Part shown: one piece after another, positions 39,070-48,108 of the stretch
How positions within the stretch are numbered: position 1 is the first letter of the stretch
Layout: every line of letters begins with the position of its first letter
Source: an uncultured Methanomicrobiales archaeon
Lineage (GTDB): Archaea > Halobacteriota > Methanomicrobia > Methanomicrobiales > Methanospirillaceae
Length of the DNA stretch: 64,000 bases
Direction: 5' to 3'
Assembly: GCA_903832665.1 (NCBI GenBank)
Contig: CAILCG010000025.1
Span: 30,953 to 94,952 of the forward strand
Notes under the pieces: model-generated
Databases searched by the model: none
What the model was told of the DNA's origin: nothing
Seen by the model: the letters and a program-made list of their open reading frames with translations, nothing else
Program-made: the position numbers and the translations under genes

Positions 39070-39580
39070 TTAGCGGAATTTCAACCTTTTGGGTTGCGAC
39101 TCCTTTTTTTATCTTCTTGAGTTCGGGTTCGAACCAGAGCCCGATGCACTGCTTGACCACGCCAAATCCTGCATCGCTGTCTAAAAATATCGCACCGATC
39201 AGGGCCTCTACGGTATCGGCGAGGATCGTCTCCTCACCAAGCCGCAGGAGTTCTTTCTCACCACGTCCCAGACGGATGAACCGTTTGATCTTCAGTCGTT
39301 TGCCGATCTTTGCAAGGGTCTCATTCTTCTCAACAGGTTCCTTGTTCACCGTGATCTCACCCTTGGTTTCTAGACCTTTTTCCATGAGATAGAGGATCAG
39401 TCCCGTCTTGAGCACCGCGTCCCCGAGCGTGCTGTAGGCTTCCTGATCCATGCACCTCTTGTTCTGCTGGAGCAGTTCGTGGGCACAAGCGGGGTGAGTG
39501 AGTGCCCGGATCAGGTGTTGCGGTTCAAAAAAATGATAGCCGAGAATCTGTTCTATCTCGGCACGGTCATCTGCGTCCAT
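38990..39580 (-). CDS. RNase III domain protein without dsRNA-binding domain
   Basis: Product of 196 residues with an RNase III fold: LIRALTHPACAHE, the signature region EAYSTLGDAVLKTGL (metal-binding Glu and Asp kept) and ADTVEALIGAIFLD with the second acidic pair. After about residue 150 there is only a basic Ser/Arg tail and no double-stranded RNA-binding domain, as in Mini-III or archaeal variants. ATG 39580 gives MDADDRAEIEQIL; the longer frame to 39643 adds unlikely sequence. The 3' end overlaps the CorA-like gene tail to tail. Confidence 0.8.
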   Translation of the reverse strand: MDADDRAEIEQILGYHFFEPQHLIRALTHPACAHELLQQNKRCMDQEAYSTLGDAVLKTGLILYLMEKGLETKGEITVNKEPVEKNETLAKIGKRLKIKRFIRLGRGEKELLRLGEETILADTVEALIGAIFLDSDAGFGVVKQCIGLWFEPELKKIKKGVATQKVEIPLISRPLSSSRRAAPRVKKPQSRIAWRG

Positions 39581-39938
39581 GTCTATGTAGTGTTCATGAG
39601 GGCATCGGATAAAACAGATGGCATGAAAGACAAAAGAGCACATCTAATTCAAAAAAACCTCCCCATCACATTTTTACTGGCAGAAACTCCTGCGGGTAGC
39701 CATCGGAGCAATTATTTTTCTTATCATTCGATTCTCATGACCTCAAAGAAAGGCGATATTAGGGGAGCCTCAGCGTATTTCCGGAATGCTGGATAAAAAA
39801 ATGGGATTTTTAGCTAAAACCTGCGGGTCCATACTCCAAATATCGACAAGACTGGCGTGGAATTCCTCCGGGTTGTGGCAAAACCAATGTTCTTAAATAG
39901 AGTAATTTGCAATACTCTAAAAAAAGAGGTGTGTAACA
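39581..39938. promoter_or_regulatory. Rubrerythrin promoter with TATA box and dyad operator candidate
   Basis: The gap holds no gene. A TATA-like cttaaatag lies at 39892-39900, putting a transcription start near 39920. Immediately after it a perfect 7-base dyad, TAGAGTA-N8-TACTCTA, spans 39898-39919 and overlaps the expected start site, a typical place for repressor binding. The ribosome site GAGGTG (39926-39931) precedes ATG 39939. Confidence 0.6.
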
Positions 39939-40394
39939 ATGAAAGCAGATGATGCAAAGAAGATTATTTCAACCGCAATTGACCGGGAAGTCGAATCATA
40001 TACTTTTTACCGGGGAATTGCCGACAAGGTAAAGGACGCGGCATTAAAGTCACTGTTTAACGAACTTGCCGGAGAAGAGAAGATGCACCGTGAGTTCCTG
40101 CAGGGGATGCTCACCAAAGATGTTGCGAAGATGCACTTTGACCCAAGTCATGATTATAAAGTCGGAGATTCACTCCCGACTCCTGCCTTGACCGTTGACC
40201 TGAAACCCATAGACGGTATCGTGATCGCTATCAAGAAGGAACTCGAAGCAATGCAGATGTATACGCAGCTGGCCAACCTGTCCAAGGACACCGAGACAAA
40301 ACTGGTCTTTTCCCAGCTGGCGAACATGGAACGGGGCCACAAGGCCCGGCTCGAGGATCTTTACACCAACATGGCATTCCCCGAAAAGTGGTAA
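39939..40394 (+). CDS. Rubrerythrin-like diiron protein (no rubredoxin domain)
   Basis: Ferritin-like four-helix protein of 151 residues, predicted to reduce peroxide in the cytoplasm. Iron ligands are visible in AIDREVESYTFY, LAGEEKMHREF, IAIKKELEAMQMY and ANMERGHKARLE, the four E/ExxH positions of rubrerythrins. The C-terminal rubredoxin domain is missing, as in sulerythrin-like forms, so another electron donor is needed. It is monocistronic with its own promoter and dyad element, consistent with oxidative-stress control in an anaerobe. Confidence 0.9.
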   Translation: MKADDAKKIISTAIDREVESYTFYRGIADKVKDAALKSLFNELAGEEKMHREFLQGMLTKDVAKMHFDPSHDYKVGDSLPTPALTVDLKPIDGIVIAIKKELEAMQMYTQLANLSKDTETKLVFSQLANMERGHKARLEDLYTNMAFPEKW

Positions 40395-40516
40395 CAAAAA
40401 ATATGCGAACCGGGATACAAAGATATCCTGTCTTTTTTCCTTACTTTTGCAAATCGGTTTTACAGTTCATTTTTCCATACCTTAAGCCAAAAAACAACAG
40501 GCATGGGGAAAAATGG

Positions 40517-41092
40517 TTACCAGAACAGGTGTCCTGCAAGGATGTTGATGCCGATCAGGATAAGGATCAGGCCGCCGATGATTTCCATCTTACTGCCAAG
40601 AATATCTTCCAGCCGCTCACCAAGCAGTACGCCGGCAAGCGAAATGACGAAACAGACAATCCCGATGATGAGTGCCGGAACCAGTATTGCAGTCTGGAGT
40701 ACGCCAAAACTGATCCCTACCGCGAGAGCATCAATGCTGGTCGCAAACGAAAGGACAATCACTGGAACCAGATGGAGAACTTCGGTATGAGCATCCTCTT
40801 CGCCGCCGTGTATGCCTTCCCACATCATCTTCCCGCCAACAATAGCCAGGAGGATAAACGCAACCCAGTGATCATAAGCAGAGATGAGCCCGATAACCGA
40901 TGACCCTGCCAGCCAGCCGATAGCAGTCATACCCGCCTGGAATGTTCCGAAAAAGATTGCAATGATCACGGCAGCGTAAATCAGGCGGGTTTTTGTAGTA
41001 GTGCCTATCGCAAGCGATACGGCAAAACAATCCATCGATAGTCCAATGCCGATCACGGCGGGTGTCAGGAGATCCATATGCTGAATTACCAT
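40517..41092 (-). CDS. mntP: Manganese efflux pump MntP
   Basis: Six-helix membrane protein of 191 residues. Conserved acidic residues for metal passage lie in GLSMDCFAVSLAIG (first helix) and SFATSIDALAVGISFG (fourth helix), the two repeats of the family. It exports Mn2+ under excess. ATG 41077 (MDLLTPAV) is an alternative start five codons in. No mntP-type riboswitch is discernible upstream. The UV endonuclease gene follows upstream on the same strand after 21 bases. Confidence 0.92.
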   Translation of the reverse strand: MVIQHMDLLTPAVIGIGLSMDCFAVSLAIGTTTKTRLIYAAVIIAIFFGTFQAGMTAIGWLAGSSVIGLISAYDHWVAFILLAIVGGKMMWEGIHGGEEDAHTEVLHLVPVIVLSFATSIDALAVGISFGVLQTAILVPALIIGIVCFVISLAGVLLGERLEDILGSKMEIIGGLILILIGINILAGHLFW

Positions 41093-41113
41093 AGGCAGGG
41101 AAATCTGATAAGA

Positions 41114-42025
41114 TCACGCATGTGCAGGTATTCTTGTAATAAGCCGGGCATCATCGCGGGCGGCGGCGAGGGCCAGAAGGGCACTTTTTTCTTTATCCTT
41201 AATCTCAAGCATGATATCGATATCCGCCAACAGGGTCTCTTTGAGAAACTGCCGGAAATCTTCCAGGACGATATGCTCTGCATGTGCCCCGACCCGTTTG
41301 CCCGGTTCCTGCGAGCTGTAATCAACCATCGGGATACCATCACGCCCCTTCCAGGTCTCCCGGAGGGGTTCGAGCAGATCGGCGAACCGCTCCCCCTTGT
41401 TATTGAGGGCATGGTGAAACGAATCGGCAATAACGGGAATGCCGGTCCGGTCGTGCAGTTCAAGGCAATCGCGGATCGTGTACAGGCGCTCATCGTTCTC
41501 GATGACGAGACGATTTTTAATGACTTCATCGAGCAGTGTATACTTTTCGGCAAACCGGTCCATGCTGAGCCGCTTGTCACCGTACACGCCCCCTACGTGA
41601 ATCTGGACTTTTGCCGTTGCGTCAAGACCCATCAGGTCAAGCACCTGCGTCTGGTACACCAGATCGGCAATACTCCGCTGGAAAACCCCTTCATCGGGTG
41701 CATTCAGCAGCACAAACTGATCCGGGTGCATGGAGATGCGAAACCCGTTCTTACGAATGAATTCACCGATTCTCCGGAACTCGCCGGCAAAATGCTCCTG
41801 CCACGGGAACGTGCAGATCGGATGCGAGGCAAACGGTACAAGGTCAGACGTGATCCGGAAAAAGAGCAGGCCATGCTCGTGATTATAGCGGAGAATTTTT
41901 TCAAGGCAGGCGAGATTTGCAGTCACCGTTTCTCTGAGCCGCTCTCCGGTATACGATGCAAGCCGGAACGTATGGGAAGCGGTGCAATGTATTGAACGGT
42001 TGATGCAGGGGTAACCAATGCGCAT
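41114..42025 (-). CDS. uvsE: UV damage endonuclease UvdE/UvsE
   Basis: TIM-barrel nuclease that nicks 5' to UV photoproducts. The 303-residue protein starts RIGYPCINRSIHC and has ISMHPDQFVLLNAP, VQIHVGGVYGDK, VIENDER and SFHHALNN, which hold the metal-ligand His/Glu/Asp residues of the family. Length fits bacterial and archaeal members. It sits between mntP and an aldo/keto reductase, 12 bases after the latter's stop, so may be co-transcribed. Confidence 0.93.
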   Translation of the reverse strand: MRIGYPCINRSIHCTASHTFRLASYTGERLRETVTANLACLEKILRYNHEHGLLFFRITSDLVPFASHPICTFPWQEHFAGEFRRIGEFIRKNGFRISMHPDQFVLLNAPDEGVFQRSIADLVYQTQVLDLMGLDATAKVQIHVGGVYGDKRLSMDRFAEKYTLLDEVIKNRLVIENDERLYTIRDCLELHDRTGIPVIADSFHHALNNKGERFADLLEPLRETWKGRDGIPMVDYSSQEPGKRVGAHAEHIVLEDFRQFLKETLLADIDIMLEIKDKEKSALLALAAARDDARLITRIPAHA

Positions 42026-42037
42026 GATCTGCCCCGG

Positions 42038-43165
42038 TTAATGCCCAAACAACGAGATGACCTCTTTGAGATGTTTTCGTATCGGTATCTTCTGGGGGCA
42101 CAGACTCTCGCACACCCCGCAATCCTGGCATTGCGATGCAACTCCGCCTTCACCGGTAAACGCATCATACGTGAATTTCGCGGCAGCGGAATCCTGGTAC
42201 ACAGATGCATCATTGTACGCCGAGAAACACTCCGGGATCTTCACTCCCACCATACATGGCTGGCAGTACCCGCACCGGGTGCAGGGGATCTTTATCCGGC
42301 CGGTGTAGAAGTTTTTTATCGTTTCATACACCGCGAGATCATTTATGGTAAGCGAGGAGGGTTTGCCTGCGTTCGCATACCCAAGATTATCTTTTACCTG
42401 CTGCATCGTGCTCATGCCCGAGAGCACAACGGAGATCTCAGGCCGGTTCCAGAGCCAGCATAATCCCCATTCGGCTGCGGTACGGGTTTGTCCACCCGAG
42501 GCCCAGAGTTTTTTCGTCTCTGCCGTCTCCCGTGCCAGCATACCTCCCCGGAGAGGTTCCATGATCACGATGCCGAGTCCTTTCTCCGCAGCATAATCCA
42601 ATCCCCCGGTACCGGCCTGGAACTCCTCGTCCATGTAATTGTACTGGATCTGGGCAAACGTCCAGTTGTACCCATCAACAATCTCTTTGAATACCGGCTG
42701 TGAATCGTGAAAGGAAAATCCCGCGTAGCGTATCCGGCTGTCGGATATCGCATCGTCGAGGAATTCATTGACATGGAGATACATCATATCATGCCATGAC
42801 GAATGAAAGAGGCCGTGGAGCAGGTAAAAATCAAGATGATCTGTATTAAGTCTCGTTAGCTGCTCGCCAAGGATGCGGTCCATATCCTGGCGGGACCTGA
42901 CTTCCCACACTGGCAGTTTTGTAGCAAGGTTGACACGTTCCCGGTATCCATCTGACAGAGCCCTGCCGAGGAAGGGTTCACTCCCGCCATTATGGTACAC
43001 ATAGGCTGTGTCGAGATAGTTGACCCCCCAGTCGATCGCATACCGCACCATGGCGGTCGCCTTCGGCTCATCGATCGTAAAATCAGGAGTCTGGGGCAGT
43101 CGCATACAGCCAAAGCCCAGGATGGAGAGTTTCCGATCGGTCCGATTCATCCGGCGGTAGAGCAT
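42038..43165 (-). CDS. Aldo/keto reductase with C-terminal 4Fe-4S motifs
   Basis: 375-residue protein in which residues 1-280 form the AKR TIM barrel: GFGCMRLPQ, the catalytic region DWGVNYLDTAYVYH, and HGLFHSSW. The C-terminal 90 residues carry a 4Fe-4S site, CTRCGYCQPCMVGVKIPEC, and CQDCGVCESLCPQKIPIRK. This is the iron-sulfur AKR subfamily common in methanogens, natural substrate unknown. It heads a minus-strand group with uvsE and mntP. Confidence 0.92.
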   Translation of the reverse strand: MLYRRMNRTDRKLSILGFGCMRLPQTPDFTIDEPKATAMVRYAIDWGVNYLDTAYVYHNGGSEPFLGRALSDGYRERVNLATKLPVWEVRSRQDMDRILGEQLTRLNTDHLDFYLLHGLFHSSWHDMMYLHVNEFLDDAISDSRIRYAGFSFHDSQPVFKEIVDGYNWTFAQIQYNYMDEEFQAGTGGLDYAAEKGLGIVIMEPLRGGMLARETAETKKLWASGGQTRTAAEWGLCWLWNRPEISVVLSGMSTMQQVKDNLGYANAGKPSSLTINDLAVYETIKNFYTGRIKIPCTRCGYCQPCMVGVKIPECFSAYNDASVYQDSAAAKFTYDAFTGEGGVASQCQDCGVCESLCPQKIPIRKHLKEVISLFGH

Positions 43166-43178
43166 CAGGCACCACGGA

Positions 43179-43757
43179 TTATTTACCCTTCAGTTTTTTC
43201 CCGGCACTCCACGCATCGCCGGCATATTCACCAATGGTCCAGTAACGGTTGTCCGGCATCGTGAGCAGGAGCGGGTTTATCTTTTTTATATCGGGTTTTT
43301 CATCGGTGAGATACTTCTCTTCGGTGTAGGACGCGATAATTTCACCAATGTAAAAATTATTGGTAGGATTTTCGACCGTGCTCTGCAACCGGCATTCCAG
43401 GGAGAGAGGACATTCAGTAATCATCGGGGCGGTCTCAAGTTCCCCGTAATATACATCGAAGAGAGCCGCCTTGTCTGCATTCCTTCCCGAGACCAGCCCG
43501 CAATAATCCGTCTTCTCCATCATTTCTGCGGAGGGAAAGTTGAGACTAAAGGTCTTGTTCTCCTCGATACCCCTTATGGAATGGTGGTGCCGGCCCACAC
43601 CGCAGCCAACGGTAGGGGGATCTGCATTAACGCGGGTAACCCACCCCAGTGCCATGAAATCGGGGTGCTTGTCGACAAGGGTGCCGAGCAGGGCGACCGG
43701 CATGGGGTACATAAAGACGTTTCTGCCAGCAGAAATTTTTCCCATAGATCCATTCAC
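43179..43757 (-). CDS. Flavin reductase/flavoredoxin family protein
   Basis: FMN-binding split-barrel protein of 192 residues. VFMYPMPVALLGTLVDKHPD lies at the start, and the family segments VGVGRHHHSIRGI-like and FSLNFPSA follow; LECRLQSTVENPTNNFYIGEI matches the core. Proteins of this family pass electrons between ferredoxin or NAD(P)H and flavin in anaerobes. It ends 13 bases before the AKR gene on the same strand, so the two may act as a redox pair. Confidence 0.88.
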   Translation of the reverse strand: MNGSMGKISAGRNVFMYPMPVALLGTLVDKHPDFMALGWVTRVNADPPTVGCGVGRHHHSIRGIEENKTFSLNFPSAEMMEKTDYCGLVSGRNADKAALFDVYYGELETAPMITECPLSLECRLQSTVENPTNNFYIGEIIASYTEEKYLTDEKPDIKKINPLLLTMPDNRYWTIGEYAGDAWSAGKKLKGK

Positions 43758-43814
43758 CTGCTCTGCTATGGGAATGGCATGATAAAAAAGGGTTGTGAAG
43801 GATCATACACCGGA

Positions 43815-44270
43815 TTATCCGGGAGTCCTGGAGAAATTCAGCGCAGCCGAATTCATACAATAGCGTTTACCCGTTGGTGCAGGGCCGTCATCGAAGACAT
43901 GACCGAGATGCCCCCCGCAGCGTGCACATAGCACCTCAATGCGTACCATCCCGGCGGAAATATCCTTGTGGGTACGGACATTGAGTTCCGATACAGGTGC
44001 AGAGAAACTGGGCCAGCCGGTGCCGGAATCAAATTTTGTCTTTGAGTCGAAGAGGTCGGTGCCACAACAGACACAGGAATAGATGCCCGGCTCTTTGGAT
44101 GCGTGATATTTTCCGGTGAAGGCGAATTCTGTGCCCTGCTTCCGGGCTACATCATACTGCTCCGGCGTAATGAGGGCACGCCACTCCGCGTCGGTCTTTA
44201 CCACCGGCAATACTTCTTCAATGCTCCCCGTGCGGGCATTATATACTGAAAGCGTTTTTTTGGTCTCCAT
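43815..44270 (-). CDS. msrB: Peptide methionine-R-sulfoxide reductase MsrB
   Basis: Repairs the R epimer of methionine sulfoxide. All zinc and catalytic marks are present in the 151 residues: [35 protein letters not shown] with the second zinc CxxC, and the active-site [10 protein letters not shown] resolving cysteine is not obvious. It lies 57 bases upstream of the flavin reductase gene on the same strand, within a redox-stress neighbourhood (rubrerythrin, flavin reductase). Confidence 0.95.
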   Translation of the reverse strand: METKKTLSVYNARTGSIEEVLPVVKTDAEWRALITPEQYDVARKQGTEFAFTGKYHASKEPGIYSCVCCGTDLFDSKTKFDSGTGWPSFSAPVSELNVRTHKDISAGMVRIEVLCARCGGHLGHVFDDGPAPTGKRYCMNSAALNFSRTPG

Positions 44271-44381
44271 CTCTCCATCATCCCGATCTTTCTGCTAACG
44301 GTCTACGTAGGCGGGACATCGTATAGAAGTTTGGTTTGAGGAAAATACGAAATAAAGGGGTAAATAAAAAAACTGGATGGT

Positions 44382-44951
44382 TCAGATCCCGAAGAACCCG
44401 AGAATCCGGCTCCTGGTATCTTTGTGGAAGATCTTTGCTCCTTCCCTGATATTGCGCACATCTTCCACCGTGTACAGAATCTCAGGATACTCCCGTGAGA
44501 GTATACCCATCAGCCGCCCCAGTTCTGAACGGGGAACAATCATAAAGACGATGGTCACGGGGGTAGAGAAACTACCCGAACCTTCGATCCGGGTCATGCC
44601 ATACCCGAGGGTGGCGAGCTCGCTGATGAGCGGCTGGGGATCCACCGGGATGAAGAGCCGGACAATCACATACCCCAGTGAGATCATCTTCTCGATCTCC
44701 ATGCCCAGCAGGGTCCCGAGACCATAGCCCGCAAGGTACGCAAACAGGTTCAGGTAATCTGAAAGATTGGTGAGCACAAGACCCGTAGAAAGGAGCCAGA
44801 TACCGGTCTTTATGATTCCAATACAGGCCGCAAGGTTTGCGTGCCCCCGGTTGATATAGATCGTCCTGACCGTCTCAAGGCTAGTCTCAACGATCCGGGC
44901 AATCAGGATAATGAAGGGTAATACCAATCCCCCCAGGACAACCAGTTCCAT
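44382..44951 (-). CDS. DUF2179/DUF5698 membrane protein (UPF0316 family)
   Basis: 189 residues with three membrane segments in the first 110 (including RIVETSLETVRTIYINRG, typical of the family) and a C-terminal cytoplasmic DUF2179 domain carrying GYGMTRIEGSGSFSTPVTI. Function is unknown; the C-terminal domain resembles small-ligand-binding folds. It is bounded by T-rich gaps and probably monocistronic. Confidence 0.85.
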   Translation of the reverse strand: MELVVLGGLVLPFIILIARIVETSLETVRTIYINRGHANLAACIGIIKTGIWLLSTGLVLTNLSDYLNLFAYLAGYGLGTLLGMEIEKMISLGYVIVRLFIPVDPQPLISELATLGYGMTRIEGSGSFSTPVTIVFMIVPRSELGRLMGILSREYPEILYTVEDVRNIREGAKIFHKDTRSRILGFFGI

Positions 44952-45115
44952 CTCTCAAGCACACTCCTGATTCTAATAGTCTTACCGTGGGTCTTGAATA
45001 GATTGCGGAAGGACCCGGGATTTCCTGCCCGGATGGAAATGAAGAGGACGGCCCAGAAACATTGGAAAATAGCTATTTTTCCGGGTCGGGATTTCGCTGC
45101 ACCTAAAGGAGGAGG

Positions 45116-45766
45116 TCAGGCAGGTGTTCCACCCTGCATCATTGCTTCGAGTTTGGACGCAATCTGCTGGAGCGTGTTGACTTCAAGGAAGATGAGGATG
45201 TTCCCGGCGATTTTATGCTCATCCGAGGTCAGTTTGACTTTAAAGAGAATCACGTCGTCCACTTCGACAGTCATCTGGGCAATGAGGGAGGTGATCGCGG
45301 CATGTGCCATATCGACGACCAGAACCGGGGGGGACGGAAGCATCACAAGACCAATGAGATCCGATGCCGCGCTCAAAAAGGATGAGACCATAATATTTCC
45401 CACCTCGATGATCGCACTCTGGTCCATCTCGCTGAACGGGTGTTCGACTTTTTCAGGCCAGGGTATGGTTTTGTTCTGGGATTCGATCCCCTGTACGATA
45501 TTGGCAGTCCGCTTGGCAGAATCACGGGGGAAATGCAGGATTAAAAATCCCCCGTGGGGGATCTCGCCCTGAAGCTCGAAGACGACCATGGGGGTCAGTT
45601 CATCGGTGAGGAACTCTCCCACTTTGGAGATATCAATAATATCGATCTTTGGCACGCTCATCCCAATGTTGGTATTAAGCATCTGGGATAGGGTTGTGGC
45701 CGAATGTGCAGAACCGATATTGGCAAGTTCCTGCAACGCATCCATCTGTATTGCGGTAAATTCCAT
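45116..45766 (-). CDS. cheC: CheC-family chemotaxis phosphatase/adaptor
   Basis: CheC proteins dephosphorylate CheY-P or bind CheD. Both active-site helices are present: LQELANIGSAHSATTLSQML near the start, and SAIIEVGNIMVSSFLSAASD near residue 115, each with the E-x3-N pattern. ATG 45766 (MEFTAIQ) is preferred over the frame start 45781. At 216 residues it is the usual length. No other che or archaellum gene is visible in the window, so it is an orphan here. Confidence 0.88.
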   Translation of the reverse strand: MEFTAIQMDALQELANIGSAHSATTLSQMLNTNIGMSVPKIDIIDISKVGEFLTDELTPMVVFELQGEIPHGGFLILHFPRDSAKRTANIVQGIESQNKTIPWPEKVEHPFSEMDQSAIIEVGNIMVSSFLSAASDLIGLVMLPSPPVLVVDMAHAAITSLIAQMTVEVDDVILFKVKLTSDEHKIAGNILIFLEVNTLQQIASKLEAMMQGGTPA

Positions 45767-46024
45767 GGTGCACCCGTTCAAAGGTACCCCGACAATTGCG
45801 TCATTGCCGGATTCCTCCTCTCATGCCCGTTTCCCCCGGAATCGCTTTAACGGGATACTTAAGGTAGTGAGGGATACATTTTTGATCACATATAGTTTTG
45901 TGAGAAGTATAGTTTTTGTGAAAAGTGTGGCAACGGGAGTTATCCGGTTTTCGTATCCGGTTCACCCAGTTGCCATCGATAAACATGGATATTGCCCACA
46001 GGTTATGAGGGAAGTCATTGATCG

Positions 46025-46411
46025 TTAACGCCTGCGGCGTTTGGCTAATACAATCTTTTCTTCGAGGGCATTTTCTTTGCCTTTGATGATCAGGAGGGGG
46101 GCGTGATCGACTTTTAATGCTGCAATTTCTGCAAAATCCTTGATCATATCCAGTTCTTCTTCGCGGGTAAAATCTTCCTGGGAGAGTCGCTCAAGAAATT
46201 CGTCTTCTCCCTCGATCGCCTTCTCCGGTACGGGATAGACAACCCGGTATTTTGACTTGCAGTACCGGCAGCGGGCGTGGTAGTCACCGCTGCGTCGCTG
46301 CCCCTTTAAGATGAGCTTGAAGTTCAATCCTTCACATTTGGGGCATTTCCACTCGAGGGTAAGCCCCTTTAAGACACCATTTGTATCGTGTTCAAAAAAT
46401 CGCTCGAACAT
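46025..46411 (-). CDS. Hypothetical zinc-ribbon protein
   Basis: 128 residues with a zinc ribbon formed by CPKCEGLNF and CRYCKSKY in the first half, then an acidic helical region and a strongly basic end (KRRRR). I do not recognise a named family. The combination of ribbon and basic tail suggests nucleic-acid contact, but that is an inference. It starts at ATG 46411 and stands alone, divergent from the DUF5591 gene. Confidence 0.65.
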   Translation of the reverse strand: MFERFFEHDTNGVLKGLTLEWKCPKCEGLNFKLILKGQRRSGDYHARCRYCKSKYRVVYPVPEKAIEGEDEFLERLSQEDFTREEELDMIKDFAEIAALKVDHAPLLIIKGKENALEEKIVLAKRRRR

Positions 46412-46654
46412 GTGTCAGCTCAGTCTTTTTAATAAAATACTGGTTGACTGCTAAACCTGATTAACACTCTGTTCGGGGAAGTACCAATTCACCTCCCGGG
46501 AAGAATGAAGACCGTCACTCAATACCGGATGGGAATCAAGGATATGATTGCATTCATCAATAGGGCGTAGAGGTACAGCCCGGCCCTGAATGTCCCTGCA
46601 AGGTCAAGGCGCTTGTTTCTTGTATTTCCACGCTGATCTCGTAATGGAACATCC

Positions 46655-47302
46655 ATGGGCATGCCGGAAGAACAGTCCAATACCGAAAAGGCGGAACCAC
46701 CGATCCTGACCGATCCTCCCTTTTACCTTCCGGAGTTTGAGAAATCCTACCGGTATATCATCGATGAATACGAAGTGGCCCCGAAAGATATTGCGATCTT
46801 CATGCCCTGTGCGGTCCGTAAACCCTACAGTGCAAGCCCGAGCCACCAGCTGATCCGGATGATCATCTCGCAGGTGCTGGAACCATCCCAGTATCATATC
46901 GTGATCTTCGGGACCTGTGGGATTGTGCCTGCCGAGCTGGAGACCATGTACCCGTATGCCCATTATAAGTACATGCTCGGGAAATGCCATGACGAGAAGA
47001 TCAAGGAGGATTTTCTCCGCATCGAGACCGAGCGGGTAGCCGGCTACCTTGAAAAGACCCGGCACGTATACAAATTCCGCATTGCATATTCCATCGGACT
47101 CTTCCGTGAGGCTCTCATCCGGGGTTCGGAGCAGGCGGGGATTCCCATTGACCTGATCCTTCCCACCCGGGATATCATCAACAAGGTGATCGAGGAAGGG
47201 GACTGTGCGTTCCAGGAAGGCAGTCTCTCGATGGAGGAGTACCTGGGAGAGTTCTGCGATGCCCTGATCCGGTTCCGGAACGAGCGTCTGGGAAAGGTGT
47301 AG
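46655..47302 (+). CDS. Stand-alone DUF5591 (archaeosine synthase-type) domain protein
   Basis: 215-residue protein resembling the domain that follows the transglycosylase-like core in archaeosine synthase (ArcS): DIAIFMPCAVRKPYSASPSHQ, FGTCGIVPAELE and YAHYKYMLGKCHDEKI. In ArcS this region belongs to the enzyme that converts preQ0-tRNA to archaeosine. Here it is encoded alone, without the TGT-like or PUA domains. ATG 46661 is an alternative start. Function may be as a subunit of split ArcS or a related base-modifying protein. Confidence 0.75.
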   Translation: MGMPEEQSNTEKAEPPILTDPPFYLPEFEKSYRYIIDEYEVAPKDIAIFMPCAVRKPYSASPSHQLIRMIISQVLEPSQYHIVIFGTCGIVPAELETMYPYAHYKYMLGKCHDEKIKEDFLRIETERVAGYLEKTRHVYKFRIAYSIGLFREALIRGSEQAGIPIDLILPTRDIINKVIEEGDCAFQEGSLSMEEYLGEFCDALIRFRNERLGKV

Positions 47303-47784
47303 ATAAATACTGATACCGGTTATTTCCGGATCTAACGTCTCATTCCCTTGTACTTTTTTGAAAATCTGACCATCACTCCCACGATCCAGTGATGGCACCC
47401 ACCCTCTCCTCAGTCCCACCCGACCCCCCGCACCAAAAAATGAGGGGACCCTACCCCCCTCTTTTTGCATGACTCGATGCACTGCTTCGCGTGGAGCCAC
47501 GTCGGAGAACAATTTCGCAAAAAGTCGCACGGGAGGGGGTAGGGCCCCCAGGGTGCCCGGACGGGACCCTACCTCCCCCATGGCTCAAAAAAAGGAGGGG
47601 TGGTCTCCACCCATACTCCCATAAAAAAGATTTTGACCCCTACCCTTCCCTTGCTTGGTAGAGGGGTACCTACCCCCTCACCGGGCCCGGTTGTGCGAGT
47701 AGTTCAGATCGCATTGGTGCAGTCACTCCCGCCACTGATCATGCTTGTTGAACAACACCGGGTTTTGTCTGTGCAAAAAAATAA
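47303..47784. repeat. C/G-rich inverted repeat region with G-quadruplex motif
   Basis: No gene is present in this 482-base gap. A left arm at 47444-47468 (ggggaccctacccccctc then tttttgc) is mirrored by a right arm at 47517-47548 (gcaaaaa, an eight-base insert, then gagggggtagggcccc). Further accctacc-type motifs occur near 47575, 47636 and 47670. GGGAGGGGGTAGGG (47531-47544), followed by a CCCCCA loop and GGG at 47551-47553, fits a four-run G-quadruplex. A small hairpin gggtgg-tct-ccaccc lies at 47598-47612. It looks like a non-coding repeat element. Confidence 0.6.
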
Positions 47785-48108
47785 TTATGGCAGATAATCT
47801 TCCCGGACAGGAGAAAATACTTCGACTGCTACAGAATCGGTAATAATCGTGGCATGATGCTCCACATTTTCCGGAATCATCCAGCTGTCACCAGCTCGCA
47901 CCTCGTGCACGTCCTTGCCGATGGTGAGGAGCATATCTCCCGAGACCAGGTACCCCGTCTGTTCCTGCGGGTGCCGGTGAACAGGAAGGAGGGCTCCTTT
48001 CCTGAGCACAAATTCCGTCAGCAGGGTATTCTTACCATGTACCAGCGTTTTCCGGGTGATGCCCTCAGCAACCGGTATGTATCCGGCATCCTCTTTCCGG
48101 GCAAACAT
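47785..48108 (-). CDS. Single-domain cupin
   Basis: 107-residue small beta-barrel. Metal-binding residues are in PVHRHPQEQTGYLVSGD (HxH-x4-E) and the later PENVEHHATI (His), the two cupin motifs. It begins on the last base of the aksF gene and closes the coenzyme B gene run. Cupins bind metals or small acids; its role here is unknown. Confidence 0.85.
   Translation of the reverse strand: MFARKEDAGYIPVAEGITRKTLVHGKNTLLTEFVLRKGALLPVHRHPQEQTGYLVSGDMLLTIGKDVHEVRAGDSWMIPENVEHHATIITDSVAVEVFSPVREDYLP

Noticed and set aside
46604..47581. 325-codon minus-strand frame opposite the DUF5591 gene
   Set aside because: It is antisense to a gene with clear family motifs and its own translation is low in family character and crosses the C/G-rich repeat.
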